A model generated the notes under the pieces. That model had not been told where the DNA came from. It searched no databases and saw only the letters and a list, made by a program, of their open reading frames with translations. Shown piece by piece: positions 44,897 through 60,812 of a stretch of DNA of 64,000 bases. The first letter of the stretch is position 1. Each line of letters begins with the position of its first letter. The position numbers and the translations under genes are program-made. Source of the stretch: Pseudomonas sihuiensis (GTDB lineage: Bacteria; Pseudomonadota; Gammaproteobacteria; Pseudomonadales; Pseudomonadaceae); contig NZ_LT629797.1 in NCBI RefSeq assembly GCF_900106015.1, forward strand, positions 496,001 through 560,000. Direction: 5' to 3'.

Positions 44897-45591
44897 TCTT
44901 CGACTATCAAATGATCTGGGAGAACCTGCCGCTGTACTGGGGCGGCGTGCTGGTGACCCTGAAAATCCTGCTGATCTCCCTGGCGTTCGGCCTCAGCCTG
45001 GCGCTGCCATTGGCACTGATGCGGGTGTCGAAATCGCCCTGGGTCAACTTCCCGGCCTGGCTCTACACCTACGTGATTCGCGGCACACCGATGCTGGTGC
45101 AGCTGTTTCTGATCTATTACGGGCTGGCCCAGTTCGAGTTCATTCGTGACAGCTTCATGTGGCCGTATTTCTCTAGTGCGACCTTCTGCGCCTGCCTGGC
45201 GTTTGCCATCAACACCAGCGCCTACACTGCGGAAATCCTTGCTGGCAGCCTCAAGGCCACGCCGCCCGGCGAGATCGAGGCGGCCAAGGCCATGGGCATG
45301 TCGCGCAGCAAGCTGTATCGGCGCATCCTCCTGCCTTCGGCGCTGCGCCGGGCGCTGCCGCAGTACAGCAATGAAGTGATCATGATGCTGCACACCACCT
45401 CGCTGGCCTCAATCGTGACCCTGATCGACATCACCGGCGCCGCGCGCACTGTCAGTTCGCAGTACTACATGCCTTTCGAGGCCTTCATCACCGCCGGCCT
45501 GTTCTACCTGGCGCTGACCTTCATCCTGGTGCGCCTGTTCAAGCTGGCCGAGCGCCGCTGGCTGGCCTACATGGCCCCGCGCAAGGCCTGA
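44893..45591 (+). CDS. aotM: Arginine/ornithine ABC permease AotM
   Basis: This 232-residue permease is homologous to AotQ, with the motif YVIRGTPMLVQLFLIYYGLAQFEF and the EAA loop GEIEAAKAMGMSRSKLYRRILLPSALRRALPQYSNEVIMMLHTTSL. It pairs with AotQ. In P. aeruginosa aotO lies between aotM and aotP; here the next gene is aotP after 28 bp. Confidence 0.94.
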   Translation: MIFDYQMIWENLPLYWGGVLVTLKILLISLAFGLSLALPLALMRVSKSPWVNFPAWLYTYVIRGTPMLVQLFLIYYGLAQFEFIRDSFMWPYFSSATFCACLAFAINTSAYTAEILAGSLKATPPGEIEAAKAMGMSRSKLYRRILLPSALRRALPQYSNEVIMMLHTTSLASIVTLIDITGAARTVSSQYYMPFEAFITAGLFYLALTFILVRLFKLAERRWLAYMAPRKA

Positions 45592-45619
45592 TGCCATGAC
45601 GATTCAAGAGAACCCGAAC

Positions 45620-46384
<765 letters not shown>

Positions 46385-46439
46385 TAAGAAGCTAGACTTC
46401 GCACTTAACTGGTGCGTTGAACCCATTGAATAGACACTA

Positions 46440-47420
46440 ATGACTCCCCATCGAATCGGCTTTTTGTACTGGCCCGGCACCAAGGCCCTGACCCTGTCCC
46501 TGGCGGAGGAGGCCCTGCGTGTCGCCCAGCGCGTGCATCCGGAAGTGGTGTACGAGCTGGTGTTCCTCCAGGCCGAGCCGCTGGCTGCGGGTGACTGGCG
46601 TCTGCCGGGCGAGCCCTGGGCCGGGCATCTGGAAGGGTTGGACAAGCTGTTCCTGCTCGCCGATACGCCGCCAGCGCAGGTGTCTGCGGGGCTGGCGGCG
46701 GCGCTCAAGCAGCAGGTGCGCAGTGGTTGTGTGATTGGCGGGCTGTCTGCCGGGGTCTATCCGCTGGCTCAGCTCGGTTTGCTCGATGGTTATCGCGCGG
46801 CAGTGCACTGGCGCTGGCAGGACGATTTCGCCGAGCGTTTCCCCAAGGTCATCGCCACCAGCCACCTGTTCGATTGGGATCGCGACCGGCTGACTGCCTG
46901 CGGCGGCTTGGCCGTGCTCGATCTGCTGCTGGCGGTGCTGGCGCGCGATCACGGCGCCGAGCTGGCCGGTGCGGTGAGCGAGGAGCTGGTGGTCGAGCGC
47001 ATTCGTGAGGGCGGTGAGCGTCAGCGCATTCCGCTGCAGAATCGCCTCGGCTCCAGCCATCCGAAGCTGACCCAGGCCGTGCTGCTGATGGAAGCCAACA
47101 TCGAGGAGCCGCTGACCACCGACGAGATCGCCCAGCACGTGTGCGTGTCGCGTCGTCAGCTCGAACGTATCTTCAAGCAGTACCTCAATCGTGTGCCCAG
47201 TCAGTACTACCTGGAGCTGCGCCTGAACAAGGCGCGCCAACTGCTGATGCAGACCAGCAAGTCGATCATCCAGATCGGCCTGTCCTGCGGCTTCTCCTCG
47301 GGGCCGCACTTCTCCAGCGCCTACCGCAACTTCTTTGGCGCCACGCCGCGCGACGATCGCAACCAGCGCCGCAGCAACAGCCCCTTCGAGTTGACCTCGA
47401 CGCCAGTCGAGCGGGGCTGA
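46440..47420 (+). CDS. argR: ArgR, AraC-type arginine-responsive regulator
   Basis: Pseudomonas ArgR is an AraC-family protein, unrelated to the E. coli hexameric ArgR. It activates arginine uptake and succinyltransferase genes and represses biosynthesis. The 326-residue protein has an amidase-like DJ-1/PfpI-fold N-terminal domain (~5-180, with GGLSAGVYPLAQLGLLDGYRAAVHW) and a C-terminal AraC DNA-binding domain (TTDEIAQHVCVSRRQLERIFKQYLNRVPSQYYLELRLNKARQLL ... IGLSCGFSSGPHFSSAYRNFFG). It is last in the aot operon and just before the aru genes it should control. Confidence 0.95.
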   Translation: MTPHRIGFLYWPGTKALTLSLAEEALRVAQRVHPEVVYELVFLQAEPLAAGDWRLPGEPWAGHLEGLDKLFLLADTPPAQVSAGLAAALKQQVRSGCVIGGLSAGVYPLAQLGLLDGYRAAVHWRWQDDFAERFPKVIATSHLFDWDRDRLTACGGLAVLDLLLAVLARDHGAELAGAVSEELVVERIREGGERQRIPLQNRLGSSHPKLTQAVLLMEANIEEPLTTDEIAQHVCVSRRQLERIFKQYLNRVPSQYYLELRLNKARQLLMQTSKSIIQIGLSCGFSSGPHFSSAYRNFFGATPRDDRNQRRSNSPFELTSTPVERG

Positions 47421-47442
47421 TCCAGTTCGCTCCTACACTGCA

Positions 47443-47500
47443 GTAGCCCGGATGAAATCCGGGATGATCGGATGATGGCCCCGGATTTCATCCGGGCTAC
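47443..47500. repeat. Inverted REP pair, CCCGGAT type, after argR
   Basis: GTAG-CCCGGAT-GAA-ATCCGGG and its inverse ending in CCGGGCTAC form a 58-bp unit. The same family is at 55550-55609. It lies in the 350-bp gap 47421-47770, which otherwise contains only the ArgR-like sites and leader of aruC. Confidence 0.85.
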
Positions 47501-47639
47501 GCGAGCAGGGTTTTCGATACCGGCCAGTCAGCCTGCGGAGAATTTTTCCAGCGGCGTGCTCCAGGCGGCGATCTGCGATTAAACTGCGCCTTTCCGACGC
47601 TTTCTGTCGCTTGGACGAAAACCCGCGGAAAACCTGGGG

Positions 47640-48991
<1,352 letters not shown>

Positions 48992-49008
48992 GTCCTTGCT
49001 GACTTGCT

Positions 49009-49103
49009 GCGGGAGGCGCTTCAGCCGCGACAATCGCCGCTGCGACTGCATGGCTGCAGGAGGTAGAGCGAAGCAGGATGCCCGAGCCGAAAGCGCCTCC
49101 CAC
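49009..49103. repeat. REP pair, GGGAGGCGCTT type, between aruC and aruF
   Basis: GGGAGGCGCTTCAGCCGCGA on the left and CCGAAAGCGCCTCCCAC on the right are inverted relatives of the GTGG-headed element seen at 9330 and in the 31.5-32.0 kb array. They frame ~50 bp. Confidence 0.75.
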
Positions 49104-49154
49104 GGCTGTTTGCCCAACCCGGGCTATGAATACCCTGTTTAGAAGGAGTGACCC

Positions 49155-50171
49155 ATGCTGGTGATGCGCCCTGCGCAAATGGCGGACCTGGCCGAAGTGC
49201 AGCGACTGGCTGCTGACAGCCCGGTAGGTGTCACTTCATTGCCGGACGATGCAGACCGGCTGGGCGACAAGATCGCCGCCTCGGATGCGTCATTCGCCGC
49301 CGAGGTCAGTTTCAACGGCGAGGAGAGCTACTTCTTCGTCCTCGAGGACACCGAGAGCGGCCGCCTGGTTGGCTGTTCCGCCATCGTCGCCTCGGCGGGA
49401 TATTCCGAGCCCTTCTACAGCTTTCGCAACGAAACCTTCGTGCACAACTCGCGTGAGCTGAAGATCCACAACAAGATCCACGTGCTGTCGCTGTGTCATG
49501 ACCTGACCGGCAACAGCCTGCTCACCAGCTTCTACGTCGAGCGCCCGCTGGTCAGCAGCGTATTCGCCGAGCTCAATTCGCGCGGGCGCTTGCTGTTCAT
49601 GGCCGGTCACCCAGAGCGTTTCGCCGATGCCGTGGTGGTGGAGATCGTCGGTCACAGCGACGAGAACGGTGATTCGCCGTTCTGGGACGCGCTGGGGCGC
49701 AACTTCTTCGACATGACCTACGCCGAGGCCGAGCGCCTGTGCGGGTTGAAGAGCCGCACCTTCCTCGCCGAGCTGATGCCGCATTACCCCATCTATGTGC
49801 CGCTGCTCTCCGACGAGGCGCAGGAGGCCATGGGCCAGGTGCATCCGCGTGCGCAGATCACTTTCGACATCCTCATGCGCGAAGGCTTCGAGACCGACCA
49901 CTACATCGACATCTTCGACGGTGGCCCGACCCTGCATGCGCGTACCTCGGGCATCCGCAGCATCGCGCAGAGCCGCCTGGTGCCGGTGAAGATCGGCGAG
50001 GCCGAGGCGGGCGGGCGCCAGTATCTGGTGAGCAACGGCCAACTACAGGATTTCCGCGCCATCGTCGCCGATCTCGACTGGGTGCCGGGCAAGCCTGTGG
50101 TGCTCAGCGCACAGGTGGCCGAGGCCCTGGGTGTCGGCGAAGGCGCCAGCGTCAGGTTGGTAGCGGTTTAA
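49155..50171 (+). CDS. aruF: Arginine/ornithine succinyltransferase alpha subunit AruF (AstA-I)
   Basis: AruF transfers succinyl from succinyl-CoA to the alpha-amino group of arginine, the first step of the AST pathway. The 338-residue subunit has the AstA opening MLVMRPAQMADLAEVQRLAADSPVGVTSLP, then HVLSLCHDLTGNSLLTSFYV, GDSPFWDALGRNFFDMTYAEA and HPRAQITFDILMREGFE. Pseudomonas has two paralogous subunits in tandem (AruF/AruG) forming a heteromer, in contrast to the single E. coli AstA. Confidence 0.95.
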   Translation: MLVMRPAQMADLAEVQRLAADSPVGVTSLPDDADRLGDKIAASDASFAAEVSFNGEESYFFVLEDTESGRLVGCSAIVASAGYSEPFYSFRNETFVHNSRELKIHNKIHVLSLCHDLTGNSLLTSFYVERPLVSSVFAELNSRGRLLFMAGHPERFADAVVVEIVGHSDENGDSPFWDALGRNFFDMTYAEAERLCGLKSRTFLAELMPHYPIYVPLLSDEAQEAMGQVHPRAQITFDILMREGFETDHYIDIFDGGPTLHARTSGIRSIAQSRLVPVKIGEAEAGGRQYLVSNGQLQDFRAIVADLDWVPGKPVVLSAQVAEALGVGEGASVRLVAV

Positions 50172-50252
50172 CAGGCTCTCTCCGGCTGGAGAGGGCGCCC
50201 TTCAAGGGCAGAGGAGAGTGCCGGCGGCGCTCTTGAGGAATCTGGAGGCTTT

Positions 50253-51269
50253 ATGATCGTTCGTCCCGTGCGCAGTGCCGACTTGCCGGCCCTGATCGAC
50301 CTGGCTCGCAGCACCGGCGCTGGCCTGACCACGCTGCCGGCCAACGAGGAGCGCCTGGCACATCGGGTCGGCTGGGCGGAGAAGGCTTTTCGTGGCGAGG
50401 CCGAACGTGCCGATGCCGACTACCTGTTCGTCCTCGAAGACGATGCCGGCAAGGTGGTGGGCATTTCTGCGGTGGCCGGCGCCGTCGGCCTGCGCGAGCC
50501 CTGGTACAACTACCGGGTCGGCCTGACCGTCAGCGCTTCTCAGGAGTTGAACATCCATCGCCAGGTGCCGACGCTGTTCATGGCCAATGATCTGACCGGC
50601 AACTCCGAACTGTGCTCGCTGTTCCTGCATGCCGATTACCGCACTGGTCTCAACGGCCGTTTGCTGTCGAAGGCGCGCTTTCTGTTCATCGCCGAGTTTC
50701 GCGAGCTGTTCGGCGACAAGGTGATCGCCGAGATGCGCGGCATGTCCGATGAGCGTGGACGCTCCCCGTTCTGGGAAAGCCTCGGTCGGCATTTCTTCAA
50801 AATGGAGTTCTCCCAGGCGGACTACCTCACCGGCGTCGGCAACAAGGCCTTCATTGCCGAGTTGATGCCCAAGTTTCCGCTCTATACCTGCTTTCTGTCC
50901 GAGGATGCACGTGCCGTGATCGGCCGGGTGCACCCGGATACCGAACCGGCGCTGGCCATGCTCAAGGCCGAGGGTTTCAGCTATCAGGGCTATGTCGACA
51001 TCTTCGACGCGGGCCCGGCCATCGAGGCGGAAACCGCGAAGATTCGCGCCGTGCAGGGCAGCCAGAATCTGGTACTGGCCATCGGTACGCCGGGTGATGA
51101 CGCCGAGCCGTTCCTGGTGCACAACCGCAAGCGCCAGGACTGCCGTATCACCGTTGCACCTGCGCGCCTGGCGGCCGGCACCCTGGTGGTCGATCCATTG
51201 ACGGCCAAGCGCCTACGCCTTTCGGCGGGTGATCAGGTACGCGCCGTGCCGTTGGCGGCGCACCGCTGA
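50253..51269 (+). CDS. aruG: Arginine/ornithine succinyltransferase beta subunit AruG (AstA-II)
   Basis: This is a 338-residue paralogue of AruF with the same landmarks: MIVRPVRSADLPALIDLARSTGAGLTTLP, LFMANDLTGNSELCSLFLH, GRSPFWESLGRHFFKMEFSQA and HPDTEPALAMLKAEGFSYQGYVDIFDAGP. It acts with AruF in arginine succinylation. It is 81 bp downstream of aruF and 63 bp upstream of aruD. Confidence 0.95.
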   Translation: MIVRPVRSADLPALIDLARSTGAGLTTLPANEERLAHRVGWAEKAFRGEAERADADYLFVLEDDAGKVVGISAVAGAVGLREPWYNYRVGLTVSASQELNIHRQVPTLFMANDLTGNSELCSLFLHADYRTGLNGRLLSKARFLFIAEFRELFGDKVIAEMRGMSDERGRSPFWESLGRHFFKMEFSQADYLTGVGNKAFIAELMPKFPLYTCFLSEDARAVIGRVHPDTEPALAMLKAEGFSYQGYVDIFDAGPAIEAETAKIRAVQGSQNLVLAIGTPGDDAEPFLVHNRKRQDCRITVAPARLAAGTLVVDPLTAKRLRLSAGDQVRAVPLAAHR

Positions 51270-51326
51270 GTTATTGGTTTTGCGTGGCGGCCCAAGCCGG
51301 CCGCCGGAAAATGCTGGGAGTGGTAA

Positions 51327-52795
<1,469 letters not shown>

Positions 52796-52796
<1 letters not shown>

Positions 52797-54157
52797 TGAC
52801 CGCTTATGAGATGTCCGCTTTTGAAATGAATGTCGACGGCCTGGTCGGGCCGACTCACAACTACGGTGGGTTGTCCTACGGTAACGTCGCGTCGCAGAGC
52901 AACTGTCAGGCCGTGTCGAGCCCCAAGGAAGCTGCCAAGCAGGGGCTGGCGAAAATGAAGGCGCTGATGGACATGGGCTTCAAGCAGGGCGTACTGGCCC
53001 CGCAGGAGCGTCCGGACGTTGCCGTTTTGCGCAGCCTGGGCTTTACCGGCAGTGACGCGCAGGTGATCGCCAAGGCCGCCAAGGGCGCCATGCCTTTGCT
53101 GGTGGCGAGTTGTTCGGCCTCCAGCATGTGGACGGCCAATTCCTGCACTGTCAGCCCCAGCGCCGACACGGCAGATGGCCGCGTGCACTTCACTGCCGCC
53201 AACCTCAACTGCAAGTTCCACCGCAGCATCGAGCACCCCACCACCAGTCGGGTGTTGCAGGCGATGTTCGCCAGCGAGAAACACTTCGCTCATCACCCGG
53301 CGTTGCCGGCGGTCAGTCAGTTCGGTGACGAAGGTGCGGCCAACCATACGCGTTTCTGCAAGGGCTATGGCGACGCCGGGGTAGAGTTCTTCGTCTACGG
53401 CCGCAGCGCCTTCGACAGCCGTTATCCGGCCCCGCAGCGCTACCCGGCGCGGCAGACCCTGGAAGCCTCTCACGCGGTGGCTCGCTTGCATGGTCTGGGC
53501 AAGGCCGGTGTGGTGTTCGCCCAGCAGAATCCGGAGGTGATCGATCAGGGCGTGTTTCACAACGACGTGATCGCCGTGGGCAACGGCGAGGTGCTGCTCT
53601 ATCACCAGGATGCCTTCTTGGGCACCGACAAGGTACTGGCCGAACTGGGGGAAAAACTGGCCCGGCGCGGCGGTAACTTCCAGGCCATCTGCGTGCCAGC
53701 TTCTGCGGTCAGCGTGCAGGATGCGGTGCGTTCCTACCTGTTCAACAGCCAGCTGCTGACGCGCGCCGATGGCAGCATGCTGTTGGTGGTGCCAGAGGAG
53801 TGCAAGAGCAACGCCAGCGTCTGGCGCTACCTGGAGCAACTGACCGCGAGTGGCGGGCCGATCCGCGAGGTGCGGGTGTTCGACCTCAAGCAGAGCATGC
53901 AGAACGGCGGTGGTCCTGCTTGCCTGCGCCTGCGTGTGGCGCTCAATGAGCAGGAGCTGGCTGCGGTCAATCCGGGCGTGCTGATGAGCGACGCGCTGCA
54001 TGACACCCTGGTGGCCTGGGTCGACAAGCATTACCGCGACCGCCTCAGCGAAGCCGATCTGGCCGACCCGCAATTGCTCACCGAATGCCGCACGGCATTG
54101 GATGAACTGACGCAGATCCTTAAACTGGGCTCGGTCTATCCTTTCCAGATAGCCTGA
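52796..54157 (+). CDS. aruB: N-succinylarginine dihydrolase AruB (AstB)
   Basis: AruB hydrolyses succinylarginine to succinylornithine, two ammonia and CO2, using the pentein fold with a Cys-His-Glu set. The 453-residue protein has [21 protein letters not shown] near the start, [15 protein letters not shown] and the catalytic cysteine region [20 protein letters not shown] precedes ATG 52796, which overlaps the aruD stop. The first five codons are echoed by the next five (MTAYE / MSAFE), so ATG 52811 is an alternative start giving the usual N-terminus. Confidence 0.95.
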
Positions 54158-54183
54158 ACCTGACCTCGATTCCCGGAGATTTT

Positions 54184-54462
54184 ATGAGCGACGCGCTGCA
54201 GCTGATTCTTGAAGACAACGACGGTACCCAACTGGAAACCTCCTGCAGCCGCTTTGCCGTGGTCTGGCAGGGCAAGGAGCTGTGGGTCCAGGCCGTTGGC
54301 GATCAGTTGCTGATCGGTGTTGATGTGGAAGAGGGCGATACCGAGTACGTCAACCTGCTGTTGCGTCCGCAGGCTACCAACCTGGTCAGCCTGCAGCTGG
54401 AGATGGAGCCGATGATCGCCGACGAGGATGATCATGTTCATGGCCCGGACTGCAACCACTGA
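54184..54462 (+). CDS. Conserved hypothetical of the aru cluster
   Basis: This 92-residue acidic protein begins [24 protein letters not shown] and ends [12 protein letters not shown]. The histidine- and cysteine-containing tail looks able to bind a metal. A hypothetical gene occupies the same aruB-aruE interval in P. aeruginosa (from memory), so it is a conserved member of the cluster, not random. GGAG is seven bases before the ATG. Its role in arginine catabolism is unknown. Confidence 0.85.
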   Translation: MSDALQLILEDNDGTQLETSCSRFAVVWQGKELWVQAVGDQLLIGVDVEEGDTEYVNLLLRPQATNLVSLQLEMEPMIADEDDHVHGPDCNH

Positions 54463-54471
54463 TCGAACCTG

Positions 54472-54510
54472 GTAGGGTGGGCCGGGCGGCGCTCCGCTTC
54501 AGCCCACCCT
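54472..54510. repeat. REP element, GGTGGGC type, before aruE
   Basis: GTAG followed by GGTGGGC...GCCCACC with a long internal loop (CGGGCGGCGCTCCGCTTCA). The left half of the 39247-39321 element is nearly identical. Confidence 0.75.
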
Positions 54511-54539
54511 GCGAAAATGCTGTGAACCAAGGAGTCCCC

Positions 54540-55553
54540 ATGCTTGCCCTCGGCAAACTGCTTGAACTGACCCTGGCCGGCCACGAGCCGTCGGCGAAGA
54601 TTCAACTGACGCCCGATGGTACGCGTCTGCGCTGGCTCGACGAAGGTGCGCTGGAGGTGACACCGCCTGCAGCGCGCGACAATGGCCTCGACCTGCTGCT
54701 GTCGGCCGGCGTCCACGGCAACGAAACCGCGCCAATCGAGCTGCTCGATCGTCTGCTGCGCGGCATCGCGCGCAATGAACTGCATCCGGCGGCGCGCATT
54801 CTCTTTCTGTTCGGCAATCCCGAGGCCATGCGCCGCGGTGAGCGCTATATCGAGCAGGACCTCAATCGCTTGTTCAGTGGTCGTCACGAGCAATCCAGTG
54901 GCTTCGAGGCTATTCGCGCTTGCGATCTGGAGCATCTGGCCGCCACCTTTTTCGGCAAGCAAACAGGCCGCACTCGTCTGCATTACGACCTGCACACCGC
55001 CATTCGCGGCTCGAAGATCGAGCAGTTCGCCCTCTATCCCTGGCAGGAAGGTCGCGCCCACTCGCGGCGTGAGCTGGAGCGCCTGCGTGCTGCCGGCATC
55101 GAGGCGGTGCTGCTGCAGAACAAGTCTTCGATCACCTTCAGCGCCTACACCTATGCGCAGCTTGGTGCCGAGGCTTTCACCCTGGAGTTGGGCAAGGCGC
55201 GCGCCTTCGGTCAGAACGAGTTGGTCAACCTCGACCTGCTGGAGAATGCGCTGCACGCACTGATCGAAGGGCGCGAAGCGATCAGTGGCGAGGCGACGCT
55301 CGATGGCTTGCAGCTGTTTTCGGTATCACGTGAGGTGATCAAGCACAGCGACAGCTTCCAGTTGCACCTGCCGGAGGACATTGAAAATTTCACCGAACTG
55401 GAGCCCGGTTACCTGCTCGCCGAAGACATCGCCGACAGCCGCTGGATAGTGGAAGAGAAGGGCGCGCGAATCATCTTCCCCAATCCCAAGGTCAAGAATG
55501 GCCTGCGCGCCGCCATTCTGATCGTTCCCGACGACGGTGCCGGCTTGCTGTAG
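54540..55553 (+). CDS. aruE: Succinylglutamate desuccinylase AruE (AstE)
   Basis: This is a 337-residue zinc carboxypeptidase-like enzyme releasing succinate and glutamate, the last AST step. Zinc ligands sit in [13 protein letters not shown] (His, Glu) and [10 protein letters not shown] (His); the catalytic glutamate is in [12 protein letters not shown]. Start 54540 has AAGGAG upstream; the open frame before it runs through a REP. The stop codon TAG is itself part of the GTAG head of the following REP pair. Confidence 0.95.
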   Translation: MLALGKLLELTLAGHEPSAKIQLTPDGTRLRWLDEGALEVTPPAARDNGLDLLLSAGVHGNETAPIELLDRLLRGIARNELHPAARILFLFGNPEAMRRGERYIEQDLNRLFSGRHEQSSGFEAIRACDLEHLAATFFGKQTGRTRLHYDLHTAIRGSKIEQFALYPWQEGRAHSRRELERLRAAGIEAVLLQNKSSITFSAYTYAQLGAEAFTLELGKARAFGQNELVNLDLLENALHALIEGREAISGEATLDGLQLFSVSREVIKHSDSFQLHLPEDIENFTELEPGYLLAEDIADSRWIVEEKGARIIFPNPKVKNGLRAAILIVPDDGAGLL

Positions 55554-55609
55554 CCCGGATGCAATCCGGGGATGACCGGCACATCTTCCCCGGATTGCAT
55601 CCGGGCTAC
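55550..55609. repeat. Inverted REP pair, CCCGGAT type, overlapping the aruE stop
   Basis: GTAG-CCCGGAT-GCA-ATCCGGG begins inside the last aruE codon, and the inverse ends in CCGGGCTAC at 55609. The TAG of the GTAG head is the aruE stop. Confidence 0.85.
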
Positions 55610-55705
55610 GGTGTCGGCAAGTTGCTTTATCGCGCAACTGTATCTTTCCCCGTCCGGGCGACCTCTTTAGCATGAGCCTTTCGCCAATTGCCGGGAAAGC
55701 CTGTC

Positions 55706-56710
55706 ATGCCCCTGATCGACCTGCGTAGCGACACCGTCACCCAACCCACCGTTGCCATGCGTGAAGCCATGATGGCTGCCGAGCTGGGTGATGACGTGTA
55801 TGGCGAAGACCCCACGGTAAACCGTCTGGAGGCCTGGCTGGCCAATGAGCTGGGCTTCGCGGCGGCGCTGTTCGTCCCCACCGGCACCATGAGCAACCTG
55901 CTGGGCCTGATGGCTCATTGCGAGCGCGGTGACGAGTACATCGTCGGCCAGCAAGCCCACACCTACAAGTACGAGGGCGGCGGTGCCGCCGTACTTGGCT
56001 CCATCCAGCCGCAGCCGATCGACGGTGAAGCCGACGGCTCGCTGGATCTGGCCAAGGTCGAAGCGGCGATCAAGCAGGACGACTTCCATTTCGCCCGCAC
56101 CCGCTTGCTGGCCCTGGAAAACACCATGCAGGGCAAGGTGCTGCCGCTCGACTACCTGGCAGCCGCCCGCGAACTCACTCGCCGCCGTGGTTTGAGCCTG
56201 CACCTCGATGGCGCCCGCCTGTACAACGCCGCGGTCAAGCTCGGGGTGCCGGCGCGCGAAATCACCCAGCACTTCGACTCGGTCTCGGTGTGCCTGTCCA
56301 AGGGGCTCGGTGCGCCGGTCGGTTCAGTGCTCTGTGGCAGTACGGCGTTGATCGCCAAAGCACGCCGTTTGCGCAAGATGGTCGGTGGTGGCATGCGTCA
56401 GGCCGGCGTGCTGGCGGCAGCAGGCTTGTATGCGCTGCAGCATCAGGTTCAGCGCCTGGCCGAGGATCATGCTAATGCGACGCGACTCGGCGAAGAGCTG
56501 AGCGAGCTGGGCTACAGCGTTGAGCCGGTGCAGACCAATATGGTCTATGTGCAACTCGGCGAGCGCGCCGGGCAAGTTAAGGCCTTCATGGCCGAACACG
56601 GCATCGCCGTCAGTGCCGCGCCACGCCTACGTCTGGTCACTCATCTGGACGTCAGCGCCGAACAAATCGAGCGGGTGATCAGGGCATTTGCTGCTTTCCG
56701 TTCGCATTAA
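55706..56710 (+). CDS. ltaE: Low-specificity L-threonine aldolase
   Basis: This 334-residue PLP enzyme cleaves L-threonine or L-allo-threonine to glycine and acetaldehyde. It has the opening [36 protein letters not shown], the [16 protein letters not shown] aspartate region and the PLP lysine in [21 protein letters not shown] 55706 matches the family N-terminus. It stands between aruE and alaS as a single gene. Confidence 0.93.
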   Translation: MPLIDLRSDTVTQPTVAMREAMMAAELGDDVYGEDPTVNRLEAWLANELGFAAALFVPTGTMSNLLGLMAHCERGDEYIVGQQAHTYKYEGGGAAVLGSIQPQPIDGEADGSLDLAKVEAAIKQDDFHFARTRLLALENTMQGKVLPLDYLAAARELTRRRGLSLHLDGARLYNAAVKLGVPAREITQHFDSVSVCLSKGLGAPVGSVLCGSTALIAKARRLRKMVGGGMRQAGVLAAAGLYALQHQVQRLAEDHANATRLGEELSELGYSVEPVQTNMVYVQLGERAGQVKAFMAEHGIAVSAAPRLRLVTHLDVSAEQIERVIRAFAAFRSH

Positions 56711-56778
56711 GCGTCAGGCGTGCACTGCTGATAGGCGCACGCTATCAACAAGGCACTAGCCGCGGGCGATGGGGCCGA

Positions 56779-56784
56779 TATAAT
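56779..56784 (+). promoter_or_regulatory. -10 box of a probable alaS promoter
   Basis: A consensus TATAAT lies 51 bp before the alaS start. No good -35 is visible at the usual distance, so the promoter assignment rests on the -10 alone. Confidence 0.5.
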
Positions 56785-56834
56785 GCGTCCCTTTGCCGGC
56801 TTTGCCGTGGCCGCCTGATTCCGTGGATATCCCT

Positions 56835-59459
<2,625 letters not shown>

Positions 59460-59561
59460 CGAGCGAGAAAGCGGGGCCCGCAGTGCGTCCGGCGGGCCTT
59501 GGCAGTATGACCCGATGCGGGTTTAATGGGCGCCCTTCGAGGAATCAGGCGGCTTTTTGAA

Positions 59562-60800
59562 ATGGCTTTGATCGTACAGAAGTTTGGGGGCACCTCCGTC
59601 GGCACCATCGAGCGTATCGCGCAGGTGGCCGACAAGGTGAAGAAGTTCCGCGAGAACGGTGACGACATCGTCGTCGTGGTTTCCGCCATGAGCGGCGAAA
59701 CCAACCGCCTGATCGATCTGGCCAAACAGATCACCGATGGCGAGCCGGTTGCGCGTGAGCTGGATGTCATGGTGTCCACCGGTGAGCAGGTGACCATTGC
59801 CCTGCTGGCCATGGCGCTGATCAAGCGCGGCGTGCCGGCGGTGTCCTACACCGGCAACCAGGTGCGCATCCTCACCGACAGCGCGCACAACAAGGCGCGC
59901 ATTCTGCAGATCGATGACCAGAAGATTCGTACTGATCTCAAGGCCGGTCGCGTCGTCGTCGTCGCCGGCTTCCAGGGTGTCGACGAGCACGGCAATATCA
60001 CCACCCTCGGTCGTGGCGGTTCCGACACCACCGGCGTGGCTCTGGCTGCGGCGCTGAAAGCCGACGAGTGCCAGATCTACACCGACGTCGATGGTGTCTA
60101 CACCACCGACCCGCGTGTGGTGCCCAAGGCTCAGCGTCTGGAAAAGATCACCTTTGAAGAGATGCTGGAAATGGCCAGCCTCGGCTCCAAGGTGTTGCAG
60201 ATTCGTTCGGTGGAGTTCGCCGGCAAGTACAACGTCCCGCTGCGCGTCCTGCACAGCTTCCAGGAGGGGCCGGGCACCCTCATTACCCTTGATGAAGAGG
60301 AATCCATGGAACAGCCGATCATTTCCGGCATCGCTTTCAACCGCGACGAAGCCAAGCTGACCATCCGTGGGGTACCGGATATCCCCGGCATCGCCTTCAA
60401 GATTCTCGGCCCGATCAGCGCCGCCAACATCGAAGTGGACATGATCGTGCAGAACGTCTCGCACGATAACACCACCGATTTCACCTTCACCGTGCACCGC
60501 AACGACTACAACAACGCCCTCGGCGTGCTGCAGAAGACAGCAGACGAGCTGGGCGCCCGTGAAGTGGTCGGCGACACCAATATCGCCAAGGTATCCATCG
60601 TCGGTGTCGGTATGCGCTCCCATGCCGGTGTTGCCAGCCGTATGTTCGAAGCCCTGGCCAAGGAGACCATCAATATCCAGATGATCTCCACCTCCGAGAT
60701 CAAGGTTTCCGTGGTGATCGAGGAGAAGTATCTGGAGCTGGCGGTACGCGCTCTGCATACCGCTTTCGAGCTGGATGCCCCGGCCCGACAGGGCGAGTGA
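59562..60800 (+). CDS. lysC: Aspartate kinase (class II type)
   Basis: LysC makes aspartyl phosphate, the first step to lysine, threonine and methionine. The 412-residue protein has KFGGTSVG, VVVSAMSGETNRLIDLAK, GRGGSDTTGVALAAAL and YTDVDGVYTTDPR, then two ACT domains (~255-410). An in-frame ATG at 60306 (codon 249) preceded by GAAGAGG could start a separate 164-residue regulatory beta subunit, as in other alpha2-beta2 aspartokinases. Start 59562 (MALIVQKFGG) is standard. Confidence 0.96.
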   Translation: MALIVQKFGGTSVGTIERIAQVADKVKKFRENGDDIVVVVSAMSGETNRLIDLAKQITDGEPVARELDVMVSTGEQVTIALLAMALIKRGVPAVSYTGNQVRILTDSAHNKARILQIDDQKIRTDLKAGRVVVVAGFQGVDEHGNITTLGRGGSDTTGVALAAALKADECQIYTDVDGVYTTDPRVVPKAQRLEKITFEEMLEMASLGSKVLQIRSVEFAGKYNVPLRVLHSFQEGPGTLITLDEEESMEQPIISGIAFNRDEAKLTIRGVPDIPGIAFKILGPISAANIEVDMIVQNVSHDNTTDFTFTVHRNDYNNALGVLQKTADELGAREVVGDTNIAKVSIVGVGMRSHAGVASRMFEALAKETINIQMISTSEIKVSVVIEEKYLELAVRALHTAFELDAPARQGE

Positions 60801-60812
60801 TTCAACTGATTT

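Noticed and set aside
54477..54539. aruE starting at an upstream codon in the same frame
   Set aside because: The stretch is a REP element, and AAGGAG directly supports ATG 54540.
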